In this document: one piece after another, positions 50,306-59,188 of the stretch
How positions within the stretch are numbered: position 1 is the stretch's first letter
Layout: every line of letters starts with the position of its first letter
Assembly (NCBI RefSeq): GCF_012927245.1
Contig: NZ_JABBGE010000010.1
Location: forward strand, 124,001-188,000
Direction of reading: 5' to 3'
DNA: 64,000 bases
From: Streptomyces sp. R302
GTDB lineage: Bacteria > Actinomycetota > Actinomycetes > Streptomycetales > Streptomycetaceae
Program-made: the position numbers and the translations under genes
Notes under the pieces: generated by a model
The model's input: the letters and a program-made list of their open reading frames with translations, nothing else
What the model was told of the DNA's origin: nothing
Databases searched by the model: none

Positions 50306-51127
50306 TCAGTCCTTCGTGCCGAAGTCCTGCACCCACCACGGCCCGTCGGCGGTCAGCGCCACGCCGACCCCGATGTCGCGGAACGAGCAGTTGAGGATGT
50401 TCGCCCGGTGCGCCGGGCTGTCCATCCAGTCGTCCATCGCCCGCTGCGGGGTCTTCGGCCCCTTGTGGATGTTCTCGCCCCACGCCGACCAGCTGTAGCC
50501 CGCCCGCGTCATCCGGTCGCCGCCGTCGCGCCCCTCGGGGCTGTCGTGGGCGTAGTAGTCGCGCGCCGCCATGTCGTCGGCGTGCCCCTGGGCGGCCCGG
50601 GCGAGCCGCGCCTCCGACCGCAGCGGGCCGCAACCCGCTCGGTCCCGTTCGGCGTTGGCGAGGGCGATGACGTCCTGGACATAGCGGGAGGCGCGCGCCG
50701 GAACCGTCACCGGAGCGGCGGCCACCGCCCCCGTCTGGGGCGCGAGCCCGTCGGAGGCCCTCCCGTCCTGCGCCCCGGCGCGGGCCGGGGGCGAGGCGGG
50801 GACCCGGGTGGGGTGGGACGGGGGTGGGGCCTCGGCGGCGGGGGGCCTGGCCGCGCGGGGGGCGGGAGCCGTGGGCGGGTGGGCCGCGTACAGACCGAGG
50901 AGGACGGTGACGACGGTGGCGGCCGTGCCCGCGGCGAGCACCGACGCGGCGAAGCCAGGCCGGGGGAGCCCGCGACGCCGGACCGGACCGCCGCGGCGGT
51001 GGCGGCCGGAGGCGGGGGAGTGGGGGACGAGGTGGTGGGGGGCGGGTTCGTGAGGGTCGGGTTCGTGGGGTTCGTGGGGTTCGGGGGGGTCGGAAGGGTC
51101 GGGACCGGGGGGACCGTCGTACCGCAT
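50306..51127 (-). CDS. Membrane-anchored CAP/SCP (YkwD-like) domain protein
   Basis: This 273-residue protein has a Pro/Glu/His-rich cytoplasmic N-terminus (PEPHEPHEPDPHEPAPHH), a positive cluster and one membrane helix (FAASVLAAGTAATVVTVLLG, about 60-79). A Pro-rich linker and a C-terminal CAP domain follow, with YYAHDSPEG, SAWGENIHKG and SPAHRANILN (the His-Glu-His set). The domain aligns without large gaps to residues 407-527 of the convergent sigma-CAP fusion, only 13 nt away tail to tail. The ATG at 51127 has CGGAG upstream. The role of bacterial CAP domains is unsettled. Confidence 0.87.
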   Translation of the reverse strand: MRYDGPPGPDPSDPPEPHEPHEPDPHEPAPHHLVPHSPASGRHRRGGPVRRRGLPRPGFAASVLAAGTAATVVTVLLGLYAAHPPTAPAPRAARPPAAEAPPPSHPTRVPASPPARAGAQDGRASDGLAPQTGAVAAAPVTVPARASRYVQDVIALANAERDRAGCGPLRSEARLARAAQGHADDMAARDYYAHDSPEGRDGGDRMTRAGYSWSAWGENIHKGPKTPQRAMDDWMDSPAHRANILNCSFRDIGVGVALTADGPWWVQDFGTKD

Positions 51128-51228
51128 GGGGCTCCGCTCTCTCGCCTGCGCCGCCGTCCGGTCCGGGGTCCGTGGGCCCCGGGGCGACGGGGGCAAGGCT
51201 TTCCGCCCTCCCGCGCCCCGACACCCGA

Positions 51229-51280
51229 CGTCAACCCGGTGAGTCAACTGTCCGCGTCAACCCGCCGCACCGGCTTGACG
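51229..51280. promoter_or_regulatory. Cluster of GTCAA/TTGAC hexamers at 13-bp spacing
   Basis: CGTCAA at 51229, AGTCAA at 51242 and CGTCAA at 51255 repeat every 13 bp (TTGACG/TTGACT on the minus strand), and an inverted TTGACG lies at 51275. They lie about 100-150 bp upstream of the CAP gene start. They could be alternative -35 elements or a direct-repeat binding site. Confidence 0.4.
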
Positions 51281-51316
51281 TGAGGGCCGAACGGGTGCAC
51301 CACGTCGGAGCGGGCC

Positions 51317-52216
51317 TCAGCCCTGGGGGACGACGGCCACCGGGCAGGGGGCCAGGTGCAGCGCCGCGTGGGCCACCGAGCCGATCCGCCCGCCCAGCGC
51401 GCCGCGCTTGGCGCGACGGCCGACCACGAGGAGCTGCGCGGCCCCGGAGGTGGTGAGGAGGACCTGGCCGGCGCTGCCGAGTTCGACGTGTTCGGTCACC
51501 GGGACGTGCGGGTACCGCTCGCGCCAGGGCGCGAGCGCCTCGCGCAGCGCCTTCTCCTCGAAGGGCACCAGGCCGCCGGAGTCGTCGGCGAGCCGCAGCG
51601 AGGCCGGACTGAACGCGTACAGCGACGGCAGGCTCCAGGCGCGCACCGCGCGGATCGCGGCGCCCCGCGCGTCGGCGGTCTCGAAGGCGAACCGCAGCAC
51701 CTCCTCGCTGTCCTCCGGGCTGCCCTGCTGGCCCACCAGGATCTCGCCCGTGGGCGGTTCGGCCGCCCGGTCGTCGCGGGCGCGGACGGCGACCACCGGC
51801 CGGCTCGCGGCGGCGATGATCTGCTGCCCGTACGAGCCGAGCAGGAAGCCGGCCACCGCCCCGTGCCCGCGCGAGCCGATGACCAGCATCCCGGCGCCGT
51901 CCTGCGCGGCGAGCAGCGCCGCGACCGGCGTGTCCGTCAGCACCTCGGCCGTGACGGCGAGGCCCGGGTGCCGTGCCGTGACGTCCCGCTCCGCCGCCCG
52001 CACCACCGCCTCGGCCGCCTGCTCCTGCGCGCCCTGGTCCTGGACCAGCGGCAGGTCGAGCGGCTCCCAGCGCCAGGCGTGCGCGAGCCGCAGCGCGACC
52101 CCCCGGTGCTCGGCCTCCCGCGCCGCCCACTCCGCGGCGGCGAGACTCTCCGGCGATCCGTCCACCCCGGCCACGATCTCCGTCCCGGTACGGAACTCCT
52201 GGGCCTCGCGACTCAT
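51317..52216 (-). CDS. Universal stress protein with two UspA domains
   Basis: This 299-residue cytoplasmic protein is made of tandem Usp domains (about 12-148 and 155-298). Both keep the ATP-binding G-x2-G-x9-G-S/T pattern: GSRGHGAVAGFLLGSYG in the first and GRRAKRGALGGRIGSVAH in the second. The ATG at 52216 has GGGAGGA about 8 nt upstream. Such proteins respond to stress or dormancy in actinobacteria. It is separated from the CAP gene by 189 nt. Confidence 0.92.
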   Translation of the reverse strand: MSREAQEFRTGTEIVAGVDGSPESLAAAEWAAREAEHRGVALRLAHAWRWEPLDLPLVQDQGAQEQAAEAVVRAAERDVTARHPGLAVTAEVLTDTPVAALLAAQDGAGMLVIGSRGHGAVAGFLLGSYGQQIIAAASRPVVAVRARDDRAAEPPTGEILVGQQGSPEDSEEVLRFAFETADARGAAIRAVRAWSLPSLYAFSPASLRLADDSGGLVPFEEKALREALAPWRERYPHVPVTEHVELGSAGQVLLTTSGAAQLLVVGRRAKRGALGGRIGSVAHAALHLAPCPVAVVPQG

Positions 52217-52348
52217 CCGACGTCCTCCCTGACAGCACGCGACGGGTCCGGCCCGGCGGCCGGTCCCCTTCCACCTCCAGCTTGGGCCCATCGGCCGTCG
52301 GAGGCGAGGGCCGGAGGCCCCGACATGCCGGACCGTCCGTCCCCGGGG

Positions 52349-52741
52349 TCAGGCGGTGCGGGCCAGCCGGGTGCGGCCGTCGTGGAGGCAGTGGTCGCCG
52401 ATGTCGCGGAGCCGGTGGGCGGGGCGGGCGCGGGCGGCGAGGGCGCGGGCGTTGCGCCGGAAGCGGTCGAAGCCGGGGCCGCCGCCCCCGGCGCCCTCGA
52501 CGAGCTCCAGGATGCGGGTGGTCAGCCGGACGGCCGTCCGGCCGGTGACGGTCTCGGCGGCGGCGACCAGGGCGGCGAGGTCGGCGCGCTCCTCGACACC
52601 GAGCGTCCAGCCCGCGCGCGGGCCGCCCGCGAGCGCGTCGGCGGCCCGCTCGGCGACGGCGGCGGCGGTGTGGGCCGCGGTGGCGAGTTCGCCGTAGGAG
52701 AGCAGCAGGTGCGCGTCGACGGGCTGGTGGCGGGGGTTCAG
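52349..52741 (-). pseudogene. C-terminal remnant of an acyl-CoA dehydrogenase/SfnB-DszC-like flavoprotein
   Basis: An open frame of about 130 codons has no ATG, GTG or TTG start after the epimerase stop, only CTG (52741) overlapping that stop. Its sequence (VDAHLLLSYGELATAAHTAA; then GFDRFRRNARALAARARPAH and RDIGDHCLHDG) resembles the C-terminal helical domain of acyl-CoA dehydrogenase-like monooxygenases, which end in FDRxxRNARxx...RxxGxxxL. The N-terminal and middle domains are absent. It is either a decayed gene or a small unusual-start gene downstream of the epimerase. Confidence 0.55.
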
Positions 52742-53775
52742 GCGGCGCGGCGCCCGGTCAGGGGTGCCGTGTCGTCGCCCGCGCCGGCGCGGACGCCGCG
52801 CAGGAAGGCCTCCAGGGCCTCCACCGAGCTCGCCGCGGGCGCCCAGTCGAGCTCCTCGCGCGCCCGGTCCGTGGACATGACGGGAAGGTGGCGCAGGAGG
52901 TCGAAGAGGCCGGGGGAGGCGGGGGCGAGGCGCAGGTGCCAGGCCGTCGCGAGGGCGCCGCGCACCGCGCCCGCCGGGACCTTCACCGGGCGGGCGTCGA
53001 ACATCTCGCCGAGCAGCGCCGCGTCGACCACCGGGTCCGCCGCCAGGTTGAACGCGCCGCGCACGTCCCGCAGCACGGCCCGCACGTAGGCGTCGGCGGC
53101 GTCGTCGGTGTGCAGGACCTGGAAGCGGAGCCCGGACGGTTCCGGCAGCAGCGGCAGCAGGTCGGGGCGGAAGAGCCGGCCCGGCACGAACCGGCCGGCG
53201 AAGATCCGGCGCTGCTCGCTCGCCGCTTCCTCCTTGAACAGGAACGCGGGCCGCATCCGTACCACCCGGGTCTGCGGGTGATCGCGCTCGAAGGTGTCCA
53301 GGACCCGTTCCAGATAGGCCTTCTCGCGGCTGTAGGCGGCGTCCGGCCAGCCGTGCGTCGGCCAGGCCTCGGAGACCGGCGCGCCGCTCTCGGGGCCGGG
53401 GGAGTAGGCCCCCACCGACGACGCGCACACCAGGGCGGGGACGTGCGCCGCCGCGACCGCGTCCCCGACCCGCAGTGTGCCGAGGACGTTGGTCCGCCAG
53501 GTCGTCACGGGGTCGTGCGTCGGCCCGAAGCGCCACGCCAGGTGCACGACGGCGTCGGCGTCGGCGACGTACTGGGCGAGCCGGGGCTCGTCGCCGTCGA
53601 GGGACAGGTCGACGGCGGCCCACTCGACGCCCGGGAGGTCGAGCGCCGGCAGCCGGCGGGCCAGACCCAGGACGGAGCCGACCCCGGATTCGGCGGCCAG
53701 GGCCCGTACGACGCTGGTGCCCACGTTTCCGGTGGCGCCGGTGACGACCACCCTCAGCCCGGTACGCGTCTTCAT
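52738..53775 (-). CDS. NAD-dependent epimerase/dehydratase family protein
   Basis: This 345-residue extended short-chain dehydrogenase has the N-terminal VVVTGATGNVGTSVVRAL glycine motif, VHLAW and the catalytic-type SSVGAYSPG, and Y-x3-K in AAYSREKAYLE. The C-terminal part, EELDWAPAASSVEALEAFL, fits nucleotide-sugar epimerase relatives. The substrate is unknown. The ATG at 53775 follows GGAGGG at about 9 nt; the frame-opening ATG at 53961 is rejected. It is divergent from the DUF5133 gene. Confidence 0.9.
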   Translation of the reverse strand: MKTRTGLRVVVTGATGNVGTSVVRALAAESGVGSVLGLARRLPALDLPGVEWAAVDLSLDGDEPRLAQYVADADAVVHLAWRFGPTHDPVTTWRTNVLGTLRVGDAVAAAHVPALVCASSVGAYSPGPESGAPVSEAWPTHGWPDAAYSREKAYLERVLDTFERDHPQTRVVRMRPAFLFKEEAASEQRRIFAGRFVPGRLFRPDLLPLLPEPSGLRFQVLHTDDAADAYVRAVLRDVRGAFNLAADPVVDAALLGEMFDARPVKVPAGAVRGALATAWHLRLAPASPGLFDLLRHLPVMSTDRAREELDWAPAASSVEALEAFLRGVRAGAGDDTAPLTGRRAA

Positions 53776-53916
53776 GTCTTCGACCCTCCGCCATCCGGGC
53801 GGCCCCCGCACCTCGGCCCGCCCCGGGTCACGGAGGGTGACCGTGCGGGTCGCGCGGGTGGCCGGTCGCGAGCACCATGGAGCGACGCACGAGACGGGGC
53901 CGTTACGGAGGAACCC

Positions 53917-54126
53917 ATGCTGCTGCCCGACCGGAACACCGTCGAACGGGTCCTCCGGCACTACCGGGCCCAGGAACAGCGCGTCCTGGCCGGCCCCTGC
54001 GACCTCACCGTCCGCCGCCGCTTCGAGGACACCGCGTACACCCTGTGCGTGCTCATGGGCGTCCGCTCGACCGCCGAAGCACTCCGCGCCGCCGAACGCT
54101 ACGTCGCGCCCCGGGCGTCCCTCTGA
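53917..54126 (+). CDS. DUF5133 small protein
   Basis: The protein has 69 residues: MLLPDRNTVERVLRHYRAQE, then a helical VRRRFEDTAYTLCVLMGVRS and a C-terminal AERYV. This matches the small actinobacterial DUF5133 family of unknown function. The ATG at 53917 has GGAGG 5-6 nt upstream. Its last 74 nt are antisense to the end of the MFS gene. Confidence 0.85.
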   Translation: MLLPDRNTVERVLRHYRAQEQRVLAGPCDLTVRRRFEDTAYTLCVLMGVRSTAEALRAAERYVAPRASL

Positions 54127-55327
54127 CGGCCCGGTGCTCCCAGGGCGTCGCTCTGACGGTCCGGCGGTTCCGGAGCCCCGCGTAGGGCAGCGCCGAGCAG
54201 GCGCAGAGCACCGCCGCGAGCAGCAGGGCCGCCGCGACCGACCGGGCCGCGACCGGCCCCGCGGCCGCCGCGCCCACCGCGAAGCCGGTGATCTTCAAAC
54301 CGGCGCCGGTGGTGAACACCCGCCCCCGCAGCCACCCCGGCGTCTCCTCGTGCCGCACCGCGAACAGCGCGGTGAGCTGCGGCCCTTCCGCCGCCCCCGC
54401 CACCGCGAACGCCACCACCAGGGCACCCGCCCCGCCCGTCGCGGCCACCGTCCACGCGCCGGCCTGCGCCAGCGCCGCGCCCCACAGCACCCGCGCCGCC
54501 GCCACCGTGCGGCGGAGCCGGGCGTGCAGCGCCGTCGCGGCGAGGGAGGCCGCCGCCGCCACGGACAGCAGCAGCGCCCCCTGACCGGGCGCGCCGAGCG
54601 TCCGCGCCCCCAGCGCCGGGAGGCAGGCCGCGACCACGCCCTGCGCGGCGGCGCAGCCCACCGAGGTGACCGTGGCCCGCAGCAGCGGCCCCCGCCCGAA
54701 CACTGCCCGCACCCGGCCGCCCCGGGCACGTCCCCCGGGCCGCGGGTCGGCCGGGGGCAGCGCCCAGGCGACGGGCACCGCCGCCGCGACCAGGGCCGCC
54801 GCGACGACCACCGCCGCCGGCGCGCCGAGGAGCAGCGCGGCGCCGCCCGCGAGCGCGGGCCCCGCCAGCGCGGCGACGGAGAAGGTGAGCGAGTCGAGGC
54901 CGTGCAGGCGCGGCATCCGGCCGGCGGGCGCGAGCCCCGGCAGCTGGGCCGTCCAGCCGCCCGAGAGCGCCGGGCCCGTCAGCCCCGTGACCACCGCGAG
55001 CAGCGCCGTCACTGCGAACGGCAGCCGGCCGAGCCCGAGGAGTACGGCTCCGAGCCCGGCCGCGTAGAGGGCGAGGGCGCCGGAGAGGAGCCGTCCCGGC
55101 CGGCGCGAGCGGTCGAGGAGCGCCCCGAAGGCGGGGCCGCCGACGGCCGCCGCGACCGTGACGCAGGCGAGGAGCGCGGCGGCACCGGAGGTCGAGCCGG
55201 CGGCGGCGAACCCGGCGAGCGCCAGGGCGGGACCGGCCGCCTCGTCACCGGTCCGGGCGGCGAGCGCACCCGTCAGGTGGGCGGCGACGGAGGGGCGGAG
55301 GGATAGGCGGAACGAAGGGCTGCGCAT
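54053..55327 (-). CDS. MFS family transporter
   Basis: This 424-residue protein has about 12 hydrophobic helices and the MFS loop GGPAFGALLDRSRRPGRLL between helices 2 and 3. The Arg-rich C-terminal tail (from about residue 385) overlaps the DUF5133 gene antisense. A 22-bp imperfect direct repeat (GGGCGTCCCTCTGACGG, 54113 and 54143) lies in that overlap and may have extended the tail. The ATG at 55327 is divergent from the CGNR gene by 57 nt. An exporter role is likely; the substrate is unknown. Confidence 0.85.
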   Translation of the reverse strand: MRSPSFRLSLRPSVAAHLTGALAARTGDEAAGPALALAGFAAAGSTSGAAALLACVTVAAAVGGPAFGALLDRSRRPGRLLSGALALYAAGLGAVLLGLGRLPFAVTALLAVVTGLTGPALSGGWTAQLPGLAPAGRMPRLHGLDSLTFSVAALAGPALAGGAALLLGAPAAVVVAAALVAAAVPVAWALPPADPRPGGRARGGRVRAVFGRGPLLRATVTSVGCAAAQGVVAACLPALGARTLGAPGQGALLLSVAAAASLAATALHARLRRTVAAARVLWGAALAQAGAWTVAATGGAGALVVAFAVAGAAEGPQLTALFAVRHEETPGWLRGRVFTTGAGLKITGFAVGAAAAGPVAARSVAAALLLAAVLCACSALPYAGLRNRRTVRATPWEHRAVRGTPGARRSVRRRGVLRRSSGRP

Positions 55328-55384
55328 GGCGGCAGAGGCTACGGAGGTAACTCAAAACCTCGCAATATGCGTTACATTCGGCCG

Positions 55385-55957
55385 ATGCCCGTGCTCCCCG
55401 ACCGGTCCACCTGGCACTCCACCGTCGCCATGGCCCTCCGCACCGCCGCCCTCGTCAACGCCCTGGCCGACCCGGCGGCCGGGCCCGGGGAGATCGCCGC
55501 CGTCCTCCTCTCCCACGGCGAACCCGCGCCCGTCGAGGTGACCGCCGAGGACGTCACCGGGCTGCGGGCCGCCGCCGTGCACCTGCGGGAGGTGTTCGCC
55601 GCCGGCTCCGCCGACGAGGCCGCCGCCCTCCTCAACTCCCTGCTCGCCGCCCACACCGGCCCCCTCCGGCTCACCTCGCACGGCGGCACGGCCCCCTGGC
55701 ACCCCCACGCGGACGCCTCCGACGACGCGCCCTGGACGGAGTGGTTCCGCGCCTCCGGCTGTCTGGCCCTGACCGTCCTCCTCTGGGAGCGGCAGGCCCC
55801 GCCCGGTCGCACCTGCGCCTCCGCGAGCTGCGGGAACGTCTTCGTCGCCCACGGCAGCGGCCCCGAGCGACGCTACTGCTCCCGCCGCTGCGCCACCCGC
55901 GAGCGGGTCGCCGCGCACCGCCGCGCGCACACGGCGGCGGCTCCCGGCATGGACTGA
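55385..55957 (+). CDS. CGNR zinc-finger (ABATE-domain) protein, putative regulator
   Basis: This 190-residue protein has an N-terminal stress-linked ABATE-like domain (LRTAALVNALADPA...LLNSLL) and a C-terminal CGNR zinc finger: RTCASASCGNVFV, then RRYCSRRCATRERVAAHRR (four Cys). Such proteins are probable DNA-binding regulators. TACATT (55373-55378) lies exactly 6 nt before the ATG at 55385 and no ribosome site is present, so a leaderless start is preferred to the in-frame ATG at 55367. The divergent MFS gene may be its target. Confidence 0.87.
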   Translation: MPVLPDRSTWHSTVAMALRTAALVNALADPAAGPGEIAAVLLSHGEPAPVEVTAEDVTGLRAAAVHLREVFAAGSADEAAALLNSLLAAHTGPLRLTSHGGTAPWHPHADASDDAPWTEWFRASGCLALTVLLWERQAPPGRTCASASCGNVFVAHGSGPERRYCSRRCATRERVAAHRRAHTAAAPGMD

Positions 55958-56005
55958 ACGCCCGCCGGAAGCCGCCGTGGTGGAACCGCCCGCGTGGGCC
56001 GGGGG

Positions 56006-57307
56006 TCAGGCGCGCGACAGCCGGCGCCGCCAGGCCCACAGGGCGAGGGCCGCCGCGCAGGCCGAGCCCACCAGGGAGAGGGGCAGCGCCACCGACGGGC
56101 CGGCGTCGGCGGAGGCGTCGGCGGCGGTGCCGGGACGGGCCGCCGAGGCGCCGAGAGCGGCGGCCGGGGCGCCGCCGCCCCCGCGCACGGAGACGCCCCG
56201 GGCGTCGGGCCGCTTCTCGCCCGCCGGCCCCCGGGCCGCCTGAGACCCCGCGGACTCCTCGGACCTCGGGGGCAGCAGGGAGCCGACCGGCTCGACCTTG
56301 CCCGCCGCCGCGAAGCCCCAGTCGAGGAGGTCGCGGGCCTCCTCGTAGACGGCGAGGCCGCCGCCCGCCTGCGGGTTCATCACCGACACCACCAGGGTGC
56401 GGTCGCCGCGGCGGGCGGCGGCCACGAGGGTGTTGCCCGCGTTGCTGGTGTAGCCGTTCTTGACGCCGATGATCCCCGGGTAGCGGCCCACCCCGTCCGC
56501 CCCGGTGACGAGACGGTTGGTGTTGGCGATGCCGTACGACCACGAGCCGGCCGGGAAGTCGGCGTACGCGGTCGAGCAGTAGCGGGTGAACTCCGGATCC
56601 CGCACCCCCGCCCGGCCGAAGACCGCCAGGTCGTACGCGGACGACACCTGCCCCGGCGCGTCGTACCCGTCGGGGGAGACGACGTGCGTGTCCCTCGCCC
56701 CCAGGGACCGCGCCTTCTCCTGCATCTGGCGGGCCGTCGACTCCCAGCCGCCGCTCATCGCCGCGAGGACGTGCACGGCGTCGTTGCCCGAGCTGAGGAA
56801 GACGCCGTTCCACAGGTCGGAGACCCGGTACGTGTACCCCTCCTTCACCCCGACGAGGCTGCTGCCCTCGCCGATTCCCTTCAGCTCCTCGTCGGCCACC
56901 GTGTGCCGCTCGGACGCCTCGTGGTGCGGGAGCACCGTCAGCGCGAACAGGGTCTTCAACGTGCTGGCCGGCGGCAGCTTCCGGTGCGCGGCGCGCGCGG
57001 CGAGCACCTCGCCGGTGCCCGCGTCGGCCACCACCCAGGAGAGCGCCGAGGGCGTCGGGACGGCCGGCGCGCCGGCCAGTGGCTGCACCTGCGTCCCGTC
57101 CCGGTCGAGCCGCGCCCGGTCCACGAACCGCCGTGCGGGAGGCGTCGGTTCGGTGACGGAGCCGGGTCCGAGGGCGGGGGCGGGGGCGGCGGGGGCGGTC
57201 ACCGGGGCGCGGGGCGGGGTCGCGGCGCCGGCCACGGGGGCGGAGAGCACGAGCAGCATCGCGGCGGAGCCCGCGGCGGCATGGCGAACAGCTGACGTGA
57301 CGATCAT
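56006..57307 (-). CDS. D-alanyl-D-alanine carboxypeptidase (S11, DacA/DacC-like)
   Basis: This 433-residue exported enzyme trims the terminal D-Ala from peptidoglycan stem peptides. The signal peptide covers about 1-28 (AAAGSAAMLLVLSAPVAGAA). Active-site motifs are S115-T-L-K118, S173-G-N and K283-N-G (Asn in place of the Thr of KTG). A C-terminal membrane helix (SLVGSACAAALALWAWRRR) anchors it. The ATG at 57307 is the first in frame; the ribosome site is weak. Confidence 0.94.
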   Translation of the reverse strand: MIVTSAVRHAAAGSAAMLLVLSAPVAGAATPPRAPVTAPAAPAPALGPGSVTEPTPPARRFVDRARLDRDGTQVQPLAGAPAVPTPSALSWVVADAGTGEVLAARAAHRKLPPASTLKTLFALTVLPHHEASERHTVADEELKGIGEGSSLVGVKEGYTYRVSDLWNGVFLSSGNDAVHVLAAMSGGWESTARQMQEKARSLGARDTHVVSPDGYDAPGQVSSAYDLAVFGRAGVRDPEFTRYCSTAYADFPAGSWSYGIANTNRLVTGADGVGRYPGIIGVKNGYTSNAGNTLVAAARRGDRTLVVSVMNPQAGGGLAVYEEARDLLDWGFAAAGKVEPVGSLLPPRSEESAGSQAARGPAGEKRPDARGVSVRGGGGAPAAALGASAARPGTAADASADAGPSVALPLSLVGSACAAALALWAWRRRLSRA

Positions 57308-57548
57308 TCAGCCACCGTAGGAAGGGGGTGCGCGGTGCGCAGGAGGAAGTGCGCCACCCGGCCTAGAGAACGCGACGACGGGCGGCGCGTCGTGCCGCCG
57401 GGCGGGTGGTCGCGCTCTGCCGGGCGGGTGAGGCCCCCCGGTCCCCGGCACCCGCCGACGACAACTCCGCGCGAGCCGATGCGCGTTGACCCTAGGATGC
57501 GACCCGGCCCGCCCCGCCCGACCCGCCCGCCCGTCGTCAGGAGCCCCC

Positions 57549-58829
57549 ATGGACACGCACCCCGAGCAGACCGGACGCACCGAGGCCCCCGCCCCGACCC
57601 CGGAGCCGTACCGGCTCGACGCGGCCGGTGGCTGTCCGCACGCGGTCAACGCGCGGCTGCGGGCTCAGGGGGCCGTCGCTCCCGTGCTCCTGCCCGGGGA
57701 CATCGAGGGCATGGTGGTCCTCGGGCACCACGCCCTGCGCGACTTCCTCTCGGACCCCGACGTCGCCAAGGGGCCGCAGCACTTCGCCGCACTCGCCGAG
57801 GGACGCATACCGGAGGGCTGGCCGCTGCGCACCTTCGCGACCGTGCCCGGCATGACCACCGCCGACGGCGCCGACCACCGCCGGCTGCGGACCCTCGTCA
57901 GCAGCGCCTTCACCGCCCGCCGCGTCGAGGAGCTCCGCCCGCGCGTGGCGGCGGTGACGGAGGGTCTGCTCGACGGCCTCGCCGAGGCCGCCGCGGAGGG
58001 AGACGGCGTCGCCGACCTGCGCCGCCACTTCGCCCTCCCGCTGCCGCTCGGCGTCATCTGCGAGCTCCTCGGCGTCGACCCCGCCCACCAGGAGCGGCTG
58101 CACCGCCTGTCGAGCCTCGTCGTCGCCACCGACACCGAGCCCGCCCAGGTCGTCGCCGCCAACCGCGAACTCCTCGGACTGCTCGGCGCGATCGCCGAGG
58201 CCAAGGCGGCGGAGCCCGGCGACGACCTCACCAGCGCCCTGATCGCCGCCCGAGACGAGGGCGGCGACCGGCTCGCGCAGCCCGAGCTCATCGGCACCCT
58301 GCTGCTGATGATCATCGCGGGGCACGAGACCACCCTCAACCTGGTCACCAACGCCGTCCGCGCCCTGTGCGCCCACCGCGACCAGCTCGCCCTCGTCACC
58401 GAGGGACGCGCGAGCTGGGCCGACGCGGTCGAGGAGACCCTGCGCTGGGACAGCCCCGTCAGCTACTTCCCCTTCCGCTACCCCACCCGTGACCTGACCG
58501 TCGACGGCACCCTCATCCCGCGCGGCACCCCCGTCCTGGCCGGGTACTCGGGGGCGGGCCGCGACCCGGAGGCGCACGGCCCCGACGCCGACCGCTTCGA
58601 CCTCACGCGGGGCGGCGCGGCCAAGCACCTGTCCCTCGGCCACGGCCCCCACTACTGCCTGGGCGCCCCCCTCGCCCGCATGGAGGCGGCCGTGGCCCTC
58701 GAAGCGCTCTTCACCCGCTTCCCGGACCTCGACGTCGCCGTCCCCGAGGAGGGACTCAGCCGCCACGCGGGCTTCGTCGGCAACAGCGTCCGCGCCCTGC
58801 CCGTCCGGCTCGGCCCCGCCGCGCGGTGA
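57549..58829 (+). CDS. Cytochrome P450 (CYP107-like)
   Basis: This 426-residue soluble P450 monooxygenase has the I-helix AGHETT, ExxR as EETLRW and the heme loop LGHGPHYCLGAPLAR with thiolate C370. The ATG at 57549 follows AGGAG; the frame-opening codon at 57486 is rejected. No ferredoxin gene adjoins it and no biosynthetic cluster surrounds it, so the substrate cannot be inferred. A small gene converges on its 3' end, 12 nt away. Confidence 0.95.
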   Translation: MDTHPEQTGRTEAPAPTPEPYRLDAAGGCPHAVNARLRAQGAVAPVLLPGDIEGMVVLGHHALRDFLSDPDVAKGPQHFAALAEGRIPEGWPLRTFATVPGMTTADGADHRRLRTLVSSAFTARRVEELRPRVAAVTEGLLDGLAEAAAEGDGVADLRRHFALPLPLGVICELLGVDPAHQERLHRLSSLVVATDTEPAQVVAANRELLGLLGAIAEAKAAEPGDDLTSALIAARDEGGDRLAQPELIGTLLLMIIAGHETTLNLVTNAVRALCAHRDQLALVTEGRASWADAVEETLRWDSPVSYFPFRYPTRDLTVDGTLIPRGTPVLAGYSGAGRDPEAHGPDADRFDLTRGGAAKHLSLGHGPHYCLGAPLARMEAAVALEALFTRFPDLDVAVPEEGLSRHAGFVGNSVRALPVRLGPAAR

Positions 58830-58841
58830 CCGCCCCGCCGG

Positions 58842-59126
58842 TCAGCCGCGCCGGCTCCGGCCCCGGTCCGGGTCCCGGGTGGGGGCCGGCACGCCGGTAG
58901 GCGGTGTGGGGGAGGCCCGCAGCGTGGAGACGAGCCGCAGCAGCCGGTCCTCGTTCCCCGCGAGGCCCGCCGCGCGCAGCGCCTCGTCGGCCTCCGCCAT
59001 GGGGTTCGTCAGCATCACCCCCGCGTACGGGGCGAGGCGCGGATCCGTCATCACGGCCTGGGTGGATTCGAGGAGGCGAAGGTACGCCTGGGCCGCGGCG
59101 CGCTCGGTGGCGGTGATGGTGGTCAT
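58842..59126 (-). CDS. Small helical hypothetical protein
   Basis: This 94-residue protein is of unknown function: MTTITATERAAAQAYLRLLE, ADEALRAAGLAGNEDRLLRL, and a Pro/Arg tail. It is helical with no signal peptide or metal motif. The ATG at 59126 follows GGGAG. It lies 62 nt downstream of the NUDIX gene on the same strand and may be co-transcribed with it. Confidence 0.65.
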   Translation of the reverse strand: MTTITATERAAAQAYLRLLESTQAVMTDPRLAPYAGVMLTNPMAEADEALRAAGLAGNEDRLLRLVSTLRASPTPPTGVPAPTRDPDRGRSRRG

Positions 59127-59188
59127 GTCGGGCTCCCTCTCGACGGCTTGACGCACCCCACCCTCTCGCACGGGTCTGACAATGACCC

